Positions 42,836 to 51,573 of a stretch of DNA of 64,000 bases are shown piece by piece. Source of the stretch: [Clostridium] celerecrescens 18A (lineage in GTDB: Bacteria; Bacillota; Clostridia; Lachnospirales; Lachnospiraceae). Under the pieces are notes generated by a model. That model was not told the origin of the DNA. It made no database searches and saw only the letters and a list, made by a program, of their open reading frames with translations. Both the position numbers and the translations under genes were made by a program. The stretch is from NCBI RefSeq assembly GCF_002797975.1, contig NZ_PGET01000001.1:744001-808000 (forward strand), read 5' to 3'. Each line of letters begins with the position of its first letter. Positions within the stretch are counted from its first letter, which is position 1.

Positions 42836-43267
42836 ATGGATATACAGATAGTATATGAAGCTCCAAAAGCCCAGGATTACATAAGTCTTCGGTTACGTGC
42901 GGGAATGAGTAATAAAGATTTGGAAAGAAGCAAAATTGCTTTAAAGAATTCTCTGTTTGCTGTATCTCTGTATGATAAAGAAAAACTGATCGGTTTTGGC
43001 AGGGTAGTTGGGGATGGAGGCATCACCTACGTTGTAAGTGATATAATGGTTGATGGAGAATACCGGCGGAGAGGTTATGCGGAACAAATCATGCAGGCCA
43101 TTGACCGTTACTTTGATGAGAACACACATGAGGACAGCTATATTTGCCTGATAGCGAATTGCCCTGCTGACCAGCTGTACAATAAGCATAGATTTGAATA
43201 CTTGCCGGATAACAGATGTGGAATGCTTCGAAATCAGAGTAAAGAGAACAGTTATCGGTGTATTTAA
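42836..43267 (+). CDS. GNAT family N-acetyltransferase
   Basis: 143 residues from the ATG at 42836 (GGGAGG five bases upstream). The acetyl-CoA loop is DIMVDGEYRRRGYAEQIMQAI (about 68-88, R-R-G-Y-A). SLRLRAGMSNKDLERSKIALKNSLFAVSLYD near the start is typical of small clostridial GNATs. The C-terminus LYNKHRFEYLPDNRCGM is a slightly altered form of the usual LY-x-x-x-GF end; Phe-Gly-Phe is replaced by HRFEY. Substrate unknown. Confidence 0.85.
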   Translation: MDIQIVYEAPKAQDYISLRLRAGMSNKDLERSKIALKNSLFAVSLYDKEKLIGFGRVVGDGGITYVVSDIMVDGEYRRRGYAEQIMQAIDRYFDENTHEDSYICLIANCPADQLYNKHRFEYLPDNRCGMLRNQSKENSYRCI

Positions 43268-43357
43268 AGTGGAAGTAAAAACTCTTTCCTGTAAAGAGCA
43301 CTTATAATATTTCTGCCCCGGATTCACAAAATAGAAATACGACAGGAGAATCTTTTA

Positions 43358-43748
43358 ATGGAATTTAGACAACTAACAGATTGCGTGTTTTGCAGCATGT
43401 TTGATAAAGCGGCCGACACAAGTGGTAACCTCCGATCTTTCTTTTGGCGAATCCATGGAAATTGATCTGGGGGATATAACTGCGGAACTTTATCATGTGG
43501 AATCTCCTCATAGTGAGGATTGTGTCTGTATCCTGATACGTCAGGAAAGAGTATTATTCATCGGAGATGCGGTTGGGGTTGATTATTATAACAACTGCTT
43601 CTTAGATAAAGAGAAACTTCGTTCATTAATTACATCGATAGAAGGATTTGATTTTGATATTTGTGTCATGGGACATGCCGAACCAATGAGTAAGGATAAT
43701 ATCCTCCATATCATGCATTCTCTTTTGGAACGCCAGGAGAACGTATAA
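43358..43748 (+). pseudogene. Metallo-beta-lactamase-fold hydrolase pseudogene
   Basis: MEFRQLTDCVFCS, the N-terminal strand of an MBL-fold protein, starts at 43358 after GACAGGAGAA. It then changes frame near 43400 and continues as RPTQVVTSDLSFGESMEIDL to the C-terminus (VESPHSEDCVCILI; FIGDAVGVDYY; VMGHAEPM). The middle of the protein, including the H-x-H-x-D-H metal site, is missing, so a large deletion plus a frameshift destroyed the gene. The retained C-terminal part still has the Asp (GDA) and His (GHA) positions. Intact relatives are about 240 residues. Confidence 0.75.
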
Positions 43749-43753
43749 TAATC

Positions 43754-43790
43754 AAAGGCTGCATAATTATAACTTATGCAGCCTTTTTTA
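43754..43790 (+). terminator. Rho-independent terminator
   Basis: AAAGGCTGCATAA (43754-43766) pairs with TTATGCAGCCTTT (43774-43786), followed by TTTT. It lies just after the MBL-fold pseudogene. Confidence 0.88.
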
Positions 43791-43924
43791 TGGAATGTAA
43801 AGTTTATTTAAGAAAATCGTTGCTTTGCGAGAGTTTGTTTTCATGGTATATTTAAAACCAGAAAGTAAAAAATAACAATGATCATTAAAATTACTTGATA
43901 CAAATAAAAACAGGAGGTTTTACT

Positions 43925-44329
43925 ATGCTAGGTCATTATTTGATGTTTAATAGAAACTGCGAAGAGGCAATTAAAACTTATGAAAAAGCATTTAACGGTA
44001 CGATTACTGAGATGCGGAAATATAGTGATATGCCGCCAAACCCCGCTTTCCCTATTCCCGAAGAAAACAAAAATCTGGTTCTTCATGCCCGTCTTCAGAT
44101 TGAAGGCACGGAAATTATGTGTGCCGATAGTTCTGAGAAAAACACAAATGGCAATAATATGTATGTTTCCATTACAACCAAGGATGAGGTGCTTGTGAAA
44201 GCTGCCTGGGATCTTTTAAAACAGGAAGGTAAGATCTATATGGATCTTATCCCATCATTTTTTGCAACATTACATGGATCCTTACAGGATAAATATGGCG
44301 TCAACTGGATGTTTACGGCTTTAAAATAG
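43925..44329 (+). CDS. VOC family protein (PhnB-like)
   Basis: 134 residues from the ATG at 43925, after AGGAGG at 43913-43918. HYLMFNRNCEEAIKTYEKAF (about 4-23), the Asp/Ser segment IMCADSSEK and the C-terminal GSLQDKYGVNWMF are the PhnB/3-demethylubiquinone-methyltransferase-like VOC signature. Function of these small dimeric proteins is unknown; they often occur with AraC or WYL regulators, but none adjoins here. Confidence 0.87.
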   Translation: MLGHYLMFNRNCEEAIKTYEKAFNGTITEMRKYSDMPPNPAFPIPEENKNLVLHARLQIEGTEIMCADSSEKNTNGNNMYVSITTKDEVLVKAAWDLLKQEGKIYMDLIPSFFATLHGSLQDKYGVNWMFTALK

Positions 44330-44359
44330 ATACTGGATGCAGCGGCAAGGAATTGTCAA

Positions 44360-44497
44360 ATGAAAATTCTTAAGATAGGGAACACCAGGAGAACCATTGA
44401 CTTTCATAAGGGAGAGGAAGTGGACGAGGAGGCGTTTCAGGAATTCTATACTGATTTAATGAAAATAAAGGAGATCGTTTATAAAGATGAAAAATAA
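44360..44497 (+). CDS. Small hypothetical protein (45 aa), possible remnant
   Basis: A 45-codon frame starting at 44360, eight bases after AAGGA. The protein begins MKILKIGNTRRTIDFHKG and ends KIKEIVYKDEK; it is charged, with no signal peptide or membrane segment. Its last 11 bases overlap the start of the DUF4358 lipoprotein gene, so it could be a small leader gene translationally coupled to it. It could equally be the tail of a deleted gene, given two damaged genes just upstream. No family recognised. Confidence 0.4.
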   Translation: MKILKIGNTRRTIDFHKGEEVDEEAFQEFYTDLMKIKEIVYKDEK

Positions 44498-45026
44498 GAT
44501 ATCAGCAATTTTTATATTTGCGGCCATGGTTATGGTTTTAGTAACCGGATGCAAAAAGACAGAGGGCGGAGGTAATATGCCGGAAGCTTTGAAAGGAGAT
44601 TTAACCTCAATTATTGGTACAATATACGAGAAAGCTAAGGTTGATTTAAGGCTGGAAAACACACCCATTGATTTAACAAATAAGGATATGGTGAAATATA
44701 ACATGGGCCTTGATGATGCTTCTAAAGTGAAGGAAGCCGTTGTATCCGAGGCGATGATCGGTTCACAGGCCTATTCCCTGGTACTTGCCCGTGTAAATAA
44801 TGTATCCGATGCAGAAGCAGTTGCAAAGGATATGCTTAATGGGATTGATCCGAGGAAGTGGATTTGTGTTATGGCAGATGACCTTCAGATTGTTACCTAC
44901 AATGATTTGATAATGCTTGTTATGGTTGATTCCAATTTAAAGGATGCTGTAACCTCCCAACAGGTTGTAGATGCCTTTAAGGAAATGTGCGGTACAGATT
45001 TCGACCTTAAGTTATCTAAATCGTGA
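44487..45026 (+). CDS. DUF4358 domain lipoprotein
   Basis: 179 residues. Signal peptide (MKNKISAIFIFAAMVMVLV) with lipobox VTGC (Cys about 21), then a DUF4358 domain (about 35-175; NKDMVKYNMGLDD, VVSEAMIGSQAYSLVLARV, DAEAVAKDMLNGIDPRKW, VTYNDLIMLVMVDS). DUF4358 lipoproteins commonly occur with MBOAT and DHHW genes in Lachnospiraceae, and the next two genes are exactly that. It is probably an extracytoplasmic accessory of an envelope O-acylation complex. The MBOAT start lies four bases after its stop. Confidence 0.88.
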   Translation: MKNKISAIFIFAAMVMVLVTGCKKTEGGGNMPEALKGDLTSIIGTIYEKAKVDLRLENTPIDLTNKDMVKYNMGLDDASKVKEAVVSEAMIGSQAYSLVLARVNNVSDAEAVAKDMLNGIDPRKWICVMADDLQIVTYNDLIMLVMVDSNLKDAVTSQQVVDAFKEMCGTDFDLKLSKS

Positions 45027-45030
45027 CAGC

Positions 45031-46434
45031 ATGGTATTTTCAAGCATAACATTTTTATATTATTTTTTACCTCTGGTTATTGGCGTATACTTTGTATGCC
45101 CGAAGAAGTTGAAAAATGGTGTGTTGCTTTTTTCTTCCCTAATATTTTACGGCTGGGGAGAGCCGAAATACATCATATTTATGGGCCTTTCCATCTTGGT
45201 GAACTACATTCTTGGTTTGCTCATTGAGCGATACTCCGGTTCGGCATGGGGGAAGGTATGGCTGCTTGTTTCGGTGGTCTTTTCCCTTGGAATGCTGGGG
45301 TATTTTAAATATGTGGATTTTTTTATAGCAAACATTAATTCCATGACTGGATTATCAGTCCCGATGCTGAACGTAGTTCTTCCCCTTGGCATCAGCTTTT
45401 ATACGTTTCAAATTCTCAGCTATACCATTGATGTTTACCGAAAAAACACAAAGGCCCAGAAGAATCTGTTATCATTGGCCACTTATGTGGCCTTCTTTCC
45501 TCAGCTGATCGCAGGTCCTATTGTAAGATATACGGATATCGCACAGGCTCTGGACAGAAGGGAGCACAGCTTTTTAAACGCCCGCATTGGAATTCGCAGG
45601 TTTTTATTTGGAATTTCAAAAAAGGTGCTGATCGCCAATACACTCGGAGAATTGTGCAAAGCCTTTGCAGACTCCCCGGAACAAAATGTTTTATTCTACT
45701 GGCTTTATGCAGTGGCCTTTACTTTACAGATTTACTTTGACTTTTCCGGATACAGTGATATGGCAATCGGTTTAGGCAAGATATTTGGCTTTGATTTTCA
45801 GGAGAATTTTAATTACCCATTTATTTCCAAAAGCATTACTGAATTCTGGCGCAGGTGGCATATGTCCCTAGGAACCTGGTTCAGGGATTATTTATACATT
45901 CCCTTAGGAGGAAACCGTGTTGGCAGGCTGCGCTGGCTCTTTAATATTTTTTTGGTATGGATGCTGACCGGTTTATGGCACGGTGCGGCATGGAATTTTA
46001 TCATATGGGGATTGTTATTTGCTATTCTCCTGATGCTTGAGAAGCTGTGGATCGGCAGTTACTTAAAGAACATGCCGAAAAGCATTTCTCATTTGTATGT
46101 TATGCTTCTTGTAATTATAAGCTTCGTCATATTTGATGCACCTGATCTGAGTACATCAGCGGAACGGCTTCGTTCCATGTTCGGAATGAGCGGACTGGCG
46201 CTTACAGGAGTCCAGTCAGCCTATTATTTAAGAAGCTATCTTATCATATTTGTGATAGCCATAACCGGAAGCACTGATTTGCCAAAGAGAATCATAGGCA
46301 GAATCCGCAAGACACCATTTGGAGCGATTGCCCTTACTTGGGCAGAGCCTGTGGTATGCATGGTGATGCTTTTGCTGACAACCGCGTACTTAATTGATGC
46401 TTCCTTTAATCCATTTCTGTATTTTCGCTTTTAA
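45031..46434 (+). CDS. MBOAT family O-acyltransferase (AlgI-like)
   Basis: 467 residues from the ATG at 45031; a longer upstream frame overlaps DUF4358 and is unlikely. About eleven membrane helices. Signature: LPLGISFYTFQILSYTIDVYR (about 123-143), FFPQLIAGPIVRY, FDFSGYSDMAIGLGKIFG, then FWRRWHMSLGTWFRDYLYIPLGGNR and WMLTGLWHGAAWNFIIWG, whose last His is the MBOAT catalytic residue. The C-terminus is FLYFRF, the Tyr-containing acyl-shuttle hexapeptide known from DltX and from MBOATs that carry it fused. It would move an acyl (probably acetyl) group across the membrane to the Tyr, for transfer by the DHHW partner. Confidence 0.93.
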   Translation: MVFSSITFLYYFLPLVIGVYFVCPKKLKNGVLLFSSLIFYGWGEPKYIIFMGLSILVNYILGLLIERYSGSAWGKVWLLVSVVFSLGMLGYFKYVDFFIANINSMTGLSVPMLNVVLPLGISFYTFQILSYTIDVYRKNTKAQKNLLSLATYVAFFPQLIAGPIVRYTDIAQALDRREHSFLNARIGIRRFLFGISKKVLIANTLGELCKAFADSPEQNVLFYWLYAVAFTLQIYFDFSGYSDMAIGLGKIFGFDFQENFNYPFISKSITEFWRRWHMSLGTWFRDYLYIPLGGNRVGRLRWLFNIFLVWMLTGLWHGAAWNFIIWGLLFAILLMLEKLWIGSYLKNMPKSISHLYVMLLVIISFVIFDAPDLSTSAERLRSMFGMSGLALTGVQSAYYLRSYLIIFVIAITGSTDLPKRIIGRIRKTPFGAIALTWAEPVVCMVMLLLTTAYLIDASFNPFLYFRF

Positions 46435-46445
46435 GGAGGGCAGGA

Positions 46446-47552
46446 ATGAAGAATAGAAAAACAAATCGGATGATTGTGATTTTGGTAGGAACGGCATGGG
46501 TTCTTCTGGCGCTTTCTTCCTGGCTTTCACCAACACAGGAAATATCAGCCAGTGAAAGAAGAACGCTTGCCGGTTTTCCCGAATTTACTCTTAAAAGCCT
46601 TGTTACGGCAGGTTTTATGGAGGGCTTTGAGCAATATGCCAAAGACCAGTTTCCCTGCCGCTTTTTATACCGTACCATAAAAGCGTATGTTAGGTTTTAT
46701 CCATTGGGTCAGAAGGATAATAACGGTATCTATATTCAGGATGGCTATGCCGTAAAAATGGAGTACCCCTTGAATGAAGCTTCCATTCAAAAAGCGGCGG
46801 AAAAGTTCCGGTATCTGTATGAAACATATATGGATGGTAAAGACGTAAAAACCTATCTAACCATTGTTCCTGACAAGGGGTATTTTCTCTCCCAGGCAAA
46901 TGGCTATCCCTCCATGGACTATCAGAAGCTGTTTGATATGATGAAGGCAGATACAGATTTTGCGCAGTATATAGATCTAACGGATATTTTGGAAATTGAA
47001 GATTACTATAAGACAGATATTCACTGGAAACAGGAGCGGATCATTAAGGCCGCGGATAAAATCCGTAATGCTTTAGGAGAAGAGAAGGTAAACGCCGGAC
47101 AATATAAGGAAATCGAAGCGGATAAACCCTTTTACGGAGTATATTATGGGCATTGTGCCCTTCCCATGAGACCGGACAAACTGAAATATCTTACCAGTGG
47201 CCCTATAGATGCCTGTACCGTTTATAATTGGGAGACAGGAAAGACCACAGCCGTGTATGATACCCAAAAGCTTACAGGAAATGATCCTTATGATGTGTAT
47301 TTATCCGGTGCGGCGGCCCTTTTGGAAATCACCAATCCAAATGTAAAAAACGGAAAAGAGCTTGTGATATTCCGGGATTCCTTTGGAAGCAGTCTGGCGC
47401 CCCTTTTGCTTGATGGATATTCCAAAGTGACCATGGTTGACATCCGTTACATTGCCAGTAATTTGATCGGTGATTATATGACCTTTGATGATCAGGATGT
47501 GCTTTTTGTATACAGTACTTCGGTACTAAATTCCAGTACAATGTTCAAATAG
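46446..47552 (+). CDS. DHHW family protein (AlgJ/DltD-like acyl transferase partner)
   Basis: 368 residues. N-terminal signal anchor (MIVILVGTAWVLLALSSWLS). SERRTLAGFPEFT and FEQYAKDQFPCR (a D-Q-F-P motif) are family hallmarks, TDIHWKQE (about 178-185) corresponds to the D-H-H-W motif, and IFRDSFGSSLAPLLL (about 312-326) holds the likely nucleophilic Ser. This AlgJ/AlgX-like group takes an acyl group from the MBOAT side and places it on an envelope polysaccharide outside the cell. It starts 11 bases after the MBOAT stop with AAGGAGG. Confidence 0.88.
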   Translation: MKNRKTNRMIVILVGTAWVLLALSSWLSPTQEISASERRTLAGFPEFTLKSLVTAGFMEGFEQYAKDQFPCRFLYRTIKAYVRFYPLGQKDNNGIYIQDGYAVKMEYPLNEASIQKAAEKFRYLYETYMDGKDVKTYLTIVPDKGYFLSQANGYPSMDYQKLFDMMKADTDFAQYIDLTDILEIEDYYKTDIHWKQERIIKAADKIRNALGEEKVNAGQYKEIEADKPFYGVYYGHCALPMRPDKLKYLTSGPIDACTVYNWETGKTTAVYDTQKLTGNDPYDVYLSGAAALLEITNPNVKNGKELVIFRDSFGSSLAPLLLDGYSKVTMVDIRYIASNLIGDYMTFDDQDVLFVYSTSVLNSSTMFK

Positions 47553-47615
47553 GGCGGATGATAATCTGCTTTCAAAAATTCATCGTCGCTATGATACGAA
47601 AGGAAGGCTGAGGGG

Positions 47616-48212
47616 ATGAAAAAACTAGACAGAGAATTCTATAACAGGGATTCGGTCCTGGTTGCCAGGGATCTATTGGGAAAGGTGTTTGTCCACGAGA
47701 TTGAGGGACAGAGACTCGCCGTTAAGATTACAGAGGCAGAGGCATATATGGGCGTTGAAGATAAGGCTGCCCATTCTTACGGCGGAAAGAGGACACCAAG
47801 GGTGGAAGTGATGTATGGAGATCCTGGTTATGCTTATATGTTTCTTATCTATGGGATGTACAGCTGCTTCAATGTAGTAACAAGGGAGAAGGGGATTCCA
47901 CAGGCAGTTTTAATAAGGGCTGCCGAACCATTGGAGGGAATCCGGTGGATGGCGCAAAAGAGATTTGGAAAGGAGTATGAGCAGCTTTCCAAAAGCCAGC
48001 GCAAGGGTCTTATAAACGGACCGGGAAAGTTTTGCAGCGCATTATCATTGGATAGAAGCTTTAACGGCATAGACTTATGCGGGGATCAGGTCTATTTTGA
48101 GGAAGGCACAGACAAAAATTTCAATATCATTGAAACAAAACGTGTAGGAATTGACTATGCAGAGGAGGCCAGAGACTACCTTTGGCGGTTTTGTATAGAA
48201 GGGAGCGAATAG
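47616..48212 (+). CDS. DNA-3-methyladenine glycosylase (AAG/MPG family)
   Basis: 198 residues, the standard size for bacterial alkyladenine DNA glycosylase. Core motifs: DSVLVARDLLGKVF, ITEAEAYMGVEDKAAHSYGGKRTPR (catalytic Glu in TEAEAY, about 42-48), YGDPGYAYMFLIYGMYSCFNVVT (the damage-inserting Tyr region) and LINGPGKFCSALSLD. It excises alkylated purines to start base-excision repair in the cytoplasm. GCTGAGGGG precedes the ATG. It is downstream of the acylation unit but separated by 63 bases; a terminator overlaps its stop. Confidence 0.94.
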   Translation: MKKLDREFYNRDSVLVARDLLGKVFVHEIEGQRLAVKITEAEAYMGVEDKAAHSYGGKRTPRVEVMYGDPGYAYMFLIYGMYSCFNVVTREKGIPQAVLIRAAEPLEGIRWMAQKRFGKEYEQLSKSQRKGLINGPGKFCSALSLDRSFNGIDLCGDQVYFEEGTDKNFNIIETKRVGIDYAEEARDYLWRFCIEGSE

Positions 48213-48224
48213 GCTCCCTTTTTC
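48199..48224. terminator. Terminator overlapping the glycosylase stop codon
   Basis: AAGGGAGC (48199-48206) pairs with GCTCCCTT (48213-48220), then TTTCTC. The convergent methyltransferase gene ends 15 bases later, so it may serve both strands. Confidence 0.8.
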
Positions 48225-48238
48225 TCGTTCTGATAACG

Positions 48239-48982
48239 TTATTTTTTCCTTGCTGAAATGATCAGCATCATGGGCCGGCGAAGCTCATTTTCCATGCCTT
48301 CCACGGTTTGAAGCAGATGCTCTGATGGCTGAGGTTCCACAACACCGGTTAATTCAAAGCCTGCCTGTATCAAACCATTCAAATAGGTGGTCAGGGTCTT
48401 ATGATATTTCGTAACATTTTCTCCAAGGAAACTGGCCTGTCTATGTCCCTCAAAAAAGTAATTGTCAACCGGAAAATGAAGGATCTTTCCGGTTTCATCG
48501 TAATACCATTCCTGACTGCCATACGCTGTAAAAACCGGGTGCTCTACAGAAAAGACAAAATCACCGCCCTTAACAAGACAACAGGATACCTTTTCAACAA
48601 TCTGTTCAAATGATTCCAGATAGTGGAACGCAAGAGAGCTTATGACTGCATCAAATGTATTTTCACTGAAAGATATTTCTTCTATTGGCATGTTGTGATA
48701 ACAGATTTTATCACTTGTCTTTTCCTTAGCAATTGCAAGCATTTTTTCGGAAATGTCAATGCCTGTAACAGCTTTGGCCCCATGCTCTATGGCATACTGA
48801 CAATGCCAGCCAAATCCACAGCCTAAATCCAGCACCCGTTTGGCTTTGAATTCTGGCAGCATTGATTCAAGAGTCTTCCATTCCCCTGCACCGGCAAGCC
48901 CTTTTGTAGAACGGTCCATTTGACTGTATTTTTCAAAGAATGCTTTGTTATCGTAAGGATTCTGTTTCATTGTTGATTTCAT
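48239..48982 (-). CDS. Class I SAM-dependent methyltransferase
   Basis: 247 residues. Motif I VLDLGCGFGWHCQYAIEHGA (about 51-70), post-I VTGIDISEKML, and motif IV with FDAVISSLAFHYLESF (about 113-128). N-terminal YDNKAFFEKYSQMDRSTKGL fits a group of clostridial small-molecule methyltransferases (often annotated UbiE-like). The substrate is unknown. AGGAGGAG lies two bases before the ATG at 48982 and 14 before an in-frame ATG at 48970, so the exact start is ambiguous. Monocistronic. Confidence 0.87.
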   Translation of the reverse strand: MKSTMKQNPYDNKAFFEKYSQMDRSTKGLAGAGEWKTLESMLPEFKAKRVLDLGCGFGWHCQYAIEHGAKAVTGIDISEKMLAIAKEKTSDKICYHNMPIEEISFSENTFDAVISSLAFHYLESFEQIVEKVSCCLVKGGDFVFSVEHPVFTAYGSQEWYYDETGKILHFPVDNYFFEGHRQASFLGENVTKYHKTLTTYLNGLIQAGFELTGVVEPQPSEHLLQTVEGMENELRRPMMLIISARKK

Positions 48983-49289
48983 CTCCTCCTGTCACTTTTA
49001 ACGCATATCCCCATGTTTCTTTTTTGAAGATTTAAAGGGATTATAGCACAATAATCTGAAAAAAGCTTTAAGATTCCAATCATGAATCATAGTAGTTACG
49101 CATCTTCCTAATATCATTCTGCCGGTCTGGCACATGGAAAAAAAGGATGAATATATAGTATATAAGTAGGAATTACTATTGTTATTATATAAGATTTAGT
49201 GTAAAATTTATATAGCATTTATCCCATGGTTTTGAGGATCGGTCCATGCCCGGGCTGATTCACAAAACTTCAAGCGGAAGGAGGCCATT
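48983..49289. other. Divergent intergenic region
   Basis: About 300 AT-rich bases holding the promoter regions of the minus-strand methyltransferase and of the Nudix gene. TTATTATATAAGATT (49177-49191) may contain the Nudix -10 box. I see no structured RNA or repeat. Confidence 0.45.
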
Positions 49290-49295
49290 ATTCTG
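49278..49295 (+). promoter_or_regulatory. Perfect ribosome binding site before a non-AUG start
   Basis: AAGGAGG (49278-49284) is followed by CCATT and then in-frame ATT (49290) or CTG (49293), with no ATG/GTG/TTG in that window. The first in-frame ATG (49329) has no ribosome binding site. Starting at 49290 would add 13 residues to the Nudix protein. Confidence 0.5.
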
Positions 49296-49328
49296 GAAAA
49301 AGAACAATTTTCAATCCGGCGACCTGGA

Positions 49329-49904
49329 ATGATCGGAGAAGAAAAATTCAGGCAGTATGCGGTTCTGATTCCCCTGATCCATATTTCAGGAGTCACTTAT
49401 CTGCTATTTGAAAAAAGGTCTAATGAGTTAAAGCGGCAGCCGGGAGAGGTTTGTTTTCCAGGCGGAAAGCTTGAAGCTGGAGAAACCCTTCAGGAATGTG
49501 CGGTACGTGAGACAGTTGAAGAACTGAACATATCTCCTCAGCAGATTGAGGTGATGGGACCGGGAGATATTTATCTGTCACCCTTTAACTTAATGATCCA
49601 TCCATTTATTGGCACTATAAGTGATTATCAGGACACATTCAGCAGAGATGAAGTAGAAGAAGTTATAAAAATACCACTGGATTTACTCCGCAGTCAGGAA
49701 CCAGAGAGATTTGTGAGTAAACTGATTTCGGAGCCGCCGGAGGATTTTCCGTATGAATGGATTCCGGGAGGGGTAAAATACCCTTGGGCAAAAGGAACTT
49801 ATGACGTCTTGTTTTATAGATATGAAGACTGGATCATATGGGGTATGACGGCTCAGATCGTGAAGTCAGCGTTGAAGCTGATGGAAGAATATCATATCAT
49901 TTGA
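49329..49904 (+). CDS. Nudix hydrolase, CoA pyrophosphatase-like
   Basis: 191 residues from the ATG at 49329, or about 204 if translation begins at the non-AUG codon next to the ribosome binding site at 49278. The Nudix box is GGKLEAGETLQECAVRETVEELNI (about 46-69, with the REx-x-EE metal ligands). The preceding LFEKRSNELKRQPGEVCFPGGK is the signature of the CoA/NUDT7-8-type branch. It would hydrolyse coenzyme A or its oxidised and acyl forms to 4'-phosphopantetheine and ADP. Start choice is discussed separately. Confidence 0.86.
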   Translation: MIGEEKFRQYAVLIPLIHISGVTYLLFEKRSNELKRQPGEVCFPGGKLEAGETLQECAVRETVEELNISPQQIEVMGPGDIYLSPFNLMIHPFIGTISDYQDTFSRDEVEEVIKIPLDLLRSQEPERFVSKLISEPPEDFPYEWIPGGVKYPWAKGTYDVLFYRYEDWIIWGMTAQIVKSALKLMEEYHII

Positions 49905-49958
49905 TTCCATGATGGAGAAAAAGGCAGTTTTTTATACTTTTAGAGAGAGGTGATTTCT

Positions 49959-50909
49959 ATGAAGAAAGAAATTTATCTGGCAGGCGGATGCTTTTGGGGA
50001 ACAGAAAAGTACCTGGAAAATATTCCGGGCATCCTGTTTACAGAGGTGGGATATGCCAATGGTAAAACAGAGAATCCGACTTATAAGGAAGTATGCAGCT
50101 ATGATACCGGGCATGCAGAAACGGTGAAGGTGGAATACGACGACAGCATAATAGGTCTTACCTATTTGCTGCAGCTTTATTATGACGTGATCAATCCCAT
50201 AAGCGTGAACCGCCAGGGAGGCGATGTTGGTTCCCAGTACCGGACAGGAATCTATTTCACGGCTGACAGGGATGAGACAGTGATCCAGGATTCCATAAAT
50301 GAGCTTCAGAAAAAATATAAAGAAAAAATAGCGATTGAAGTAAAGCCTCTTTCCTGTTACTACCGGGCAGAGGAGTACCATCAGAAATATTTGGACAAAA
50401 ACCCAGGAGGATACTGCCATATTGGTGCCGATAAATTTGAAAAGGCAAAGAAGGCGGAGGATAAAAGCAAAAAATATGGAAAAAGAACAACGGAAGAATT
50501 AAAAGAAAACTTAACGAGTCTGCAGTTTGAAGTAACACACAACAGTGCAACAGAGCCTCCCTTTCAAAATGAATACTTTGATAAATTCGATGAGGGAATT
50601 TATGTAGATATTACAACAGGGGAACCGCTTTTTATGTCAACTGATAAATTTGAGTCAGGCTGCGGCTGGCCCAGCTTTTCTAAGCCGATTGACTCAGAGA
50701 TCATTAAGACCCATGAGGACCGGAGCTTTGGAAGAATACGCACGGAAGTGAGGAGCAAGCTGGGAGATGCCCATCTGGGCCATGTATTTGACGATGGTCC
50801 TATAGACCGTGGAGGACTGCGCTATTGTATTAACAGCGCTTCTTTAAGGTTTATTCCCAAAGAAAAGATGGAGAAGGAAGGATACGGAGATTATCTGAAA
50901 CTGTTTTAA
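49959..50909 (+). CDS. msrAB: Bifunctional methionine sulfoxide reductase MsrA-MsrB
   Basis: 316 residues from the ATG at 49959, after AGAGAGG. N-terminal MsrA domain (1-155): catalytic Cys in [11 protein letters not shown] (about 10), GYANG, and [16 protein letters not shown]-terminal MsrB domain (about 170-310): [24 protein letters not shown] and the catalytic Cys in [11 protein letters not shown]. The zinc CxxC pairs of some MsrB enzymes are absent, as in many fused forms. It repairs both S- and R-methionine sulfoxide in the cytoplasm. The carbonic anhydrase gene follows 80 bases later. Confidence 0.95.
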   Translation: MKKEIYLAGGCFWGTEKYLENIPGILFTEVGYANGKTENPTYKEVCSYDTGHAETVKVEYDDSIIGLTYLLQLYYDVINPISVNRQGGDVGSQYRTGIYFTADRDETVIQDSINELQKKYKEKIAIEVKPLSCYYRAEEYHQKYLDKNPGGYCHIGADKFEKAKKAEDKSKKYGKRTTEELKENLTSLQFEVTHNSATEPPFQNEYFDKFDEGIYVDITTGEPLFMSTDKFESGCGWPSFSKPIDSEIIKTHEDRSFGRIRTEVRSKLGDAHLGHVFDDGPIDRGGLRYCINSASLRFIPKEKMEKEGYGDYLKLF

Positions 50910-50989
50910 CCTCATAAAGTAACGAAGCGGATTGCGGATATCCGGTTGACTGACAGGACTGAAATAAAAATGCGGAAGAAGAATGAAGG

Positions 50990-51532
50990 ATGATTAATGA
51001 AATACTGAAATTCAATAAAGAGTTTGTTGAAAACAAAGGATATGTAAAATATATTACCAATAAGTTTCCGGATAAAAAAGTCGCTATTGTATCCTGTATG
51101 GACACAAGATTAACGGAATTATTGCCGATGGCCCTTGGGCTTAAAAATGGGGATGCAAAAATCATCAAAAATGCCGGGGGTATTATATCCCACCCATTTG
51201 GAAGTGCCATGAGGAGCCTGCTGATCGGTATTTATGAATTGGATGTCAAGGAAATCCTCGTAATCGGTCATACCGATTGCGGGGCCAGACATACGGACAG
51301 CAAGAAAATCATTGAAAAAATGAAACAGCGGGGAATCGAGCAAAAGAATATCGACCTGGTAAAATACTATGGCATTGATTTTGATTCATGGCTGGGAGGA
51401 TTTAAGGATCTGGATTTGTCCATCAAAAATTCCGTTGATCTGATTCGCAACCATCCATTTGTTCCGGAGGAGATCATGATACACGGTCTGGTAATAGATT
51501 CTGTTACCGGTGAATTAAGAAAGGTTATTTAA
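50990..51532 (+). CDS. Beta-class carbonic anhydrase
   Basis: 180 residues. Zinc ligands: Cys in VSCMDTRL (with the Asp-Arg dyad, about 36-43) and His...Cys in IGHTDCGAR (about 91-99). NAGGIISHPFGSAMRSL is the conserved segment between. Interconverts CO2 and bicarbonate in the cytoplasm; the short form without extra domains is common in clostridia. The start ATG at 50990 has only a poorly spaced AAGG, so translation may be weak. Confidence 0.92.
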   Translation: MINEILKFNKEFVENKGYVKYITNKFPDKKVAIVSCMDTRLTELLPMALGLKNGDAKIIKNAGGIISHPFGSAMRSLLIGIYELDVKEILVIGHTDCGARHTDSKKIIEKMKQRGIEQKNIDLVKYYGIDFDSWLGGFKDLDLSIKNSVDLIRNHPFVPEEIMIHGLVIDSVTGELRKVI

Positions 51533-51573
51533 GCAGCAGTTCTTGGCGGATTTCGCATAAAAGGAGGATTTTC

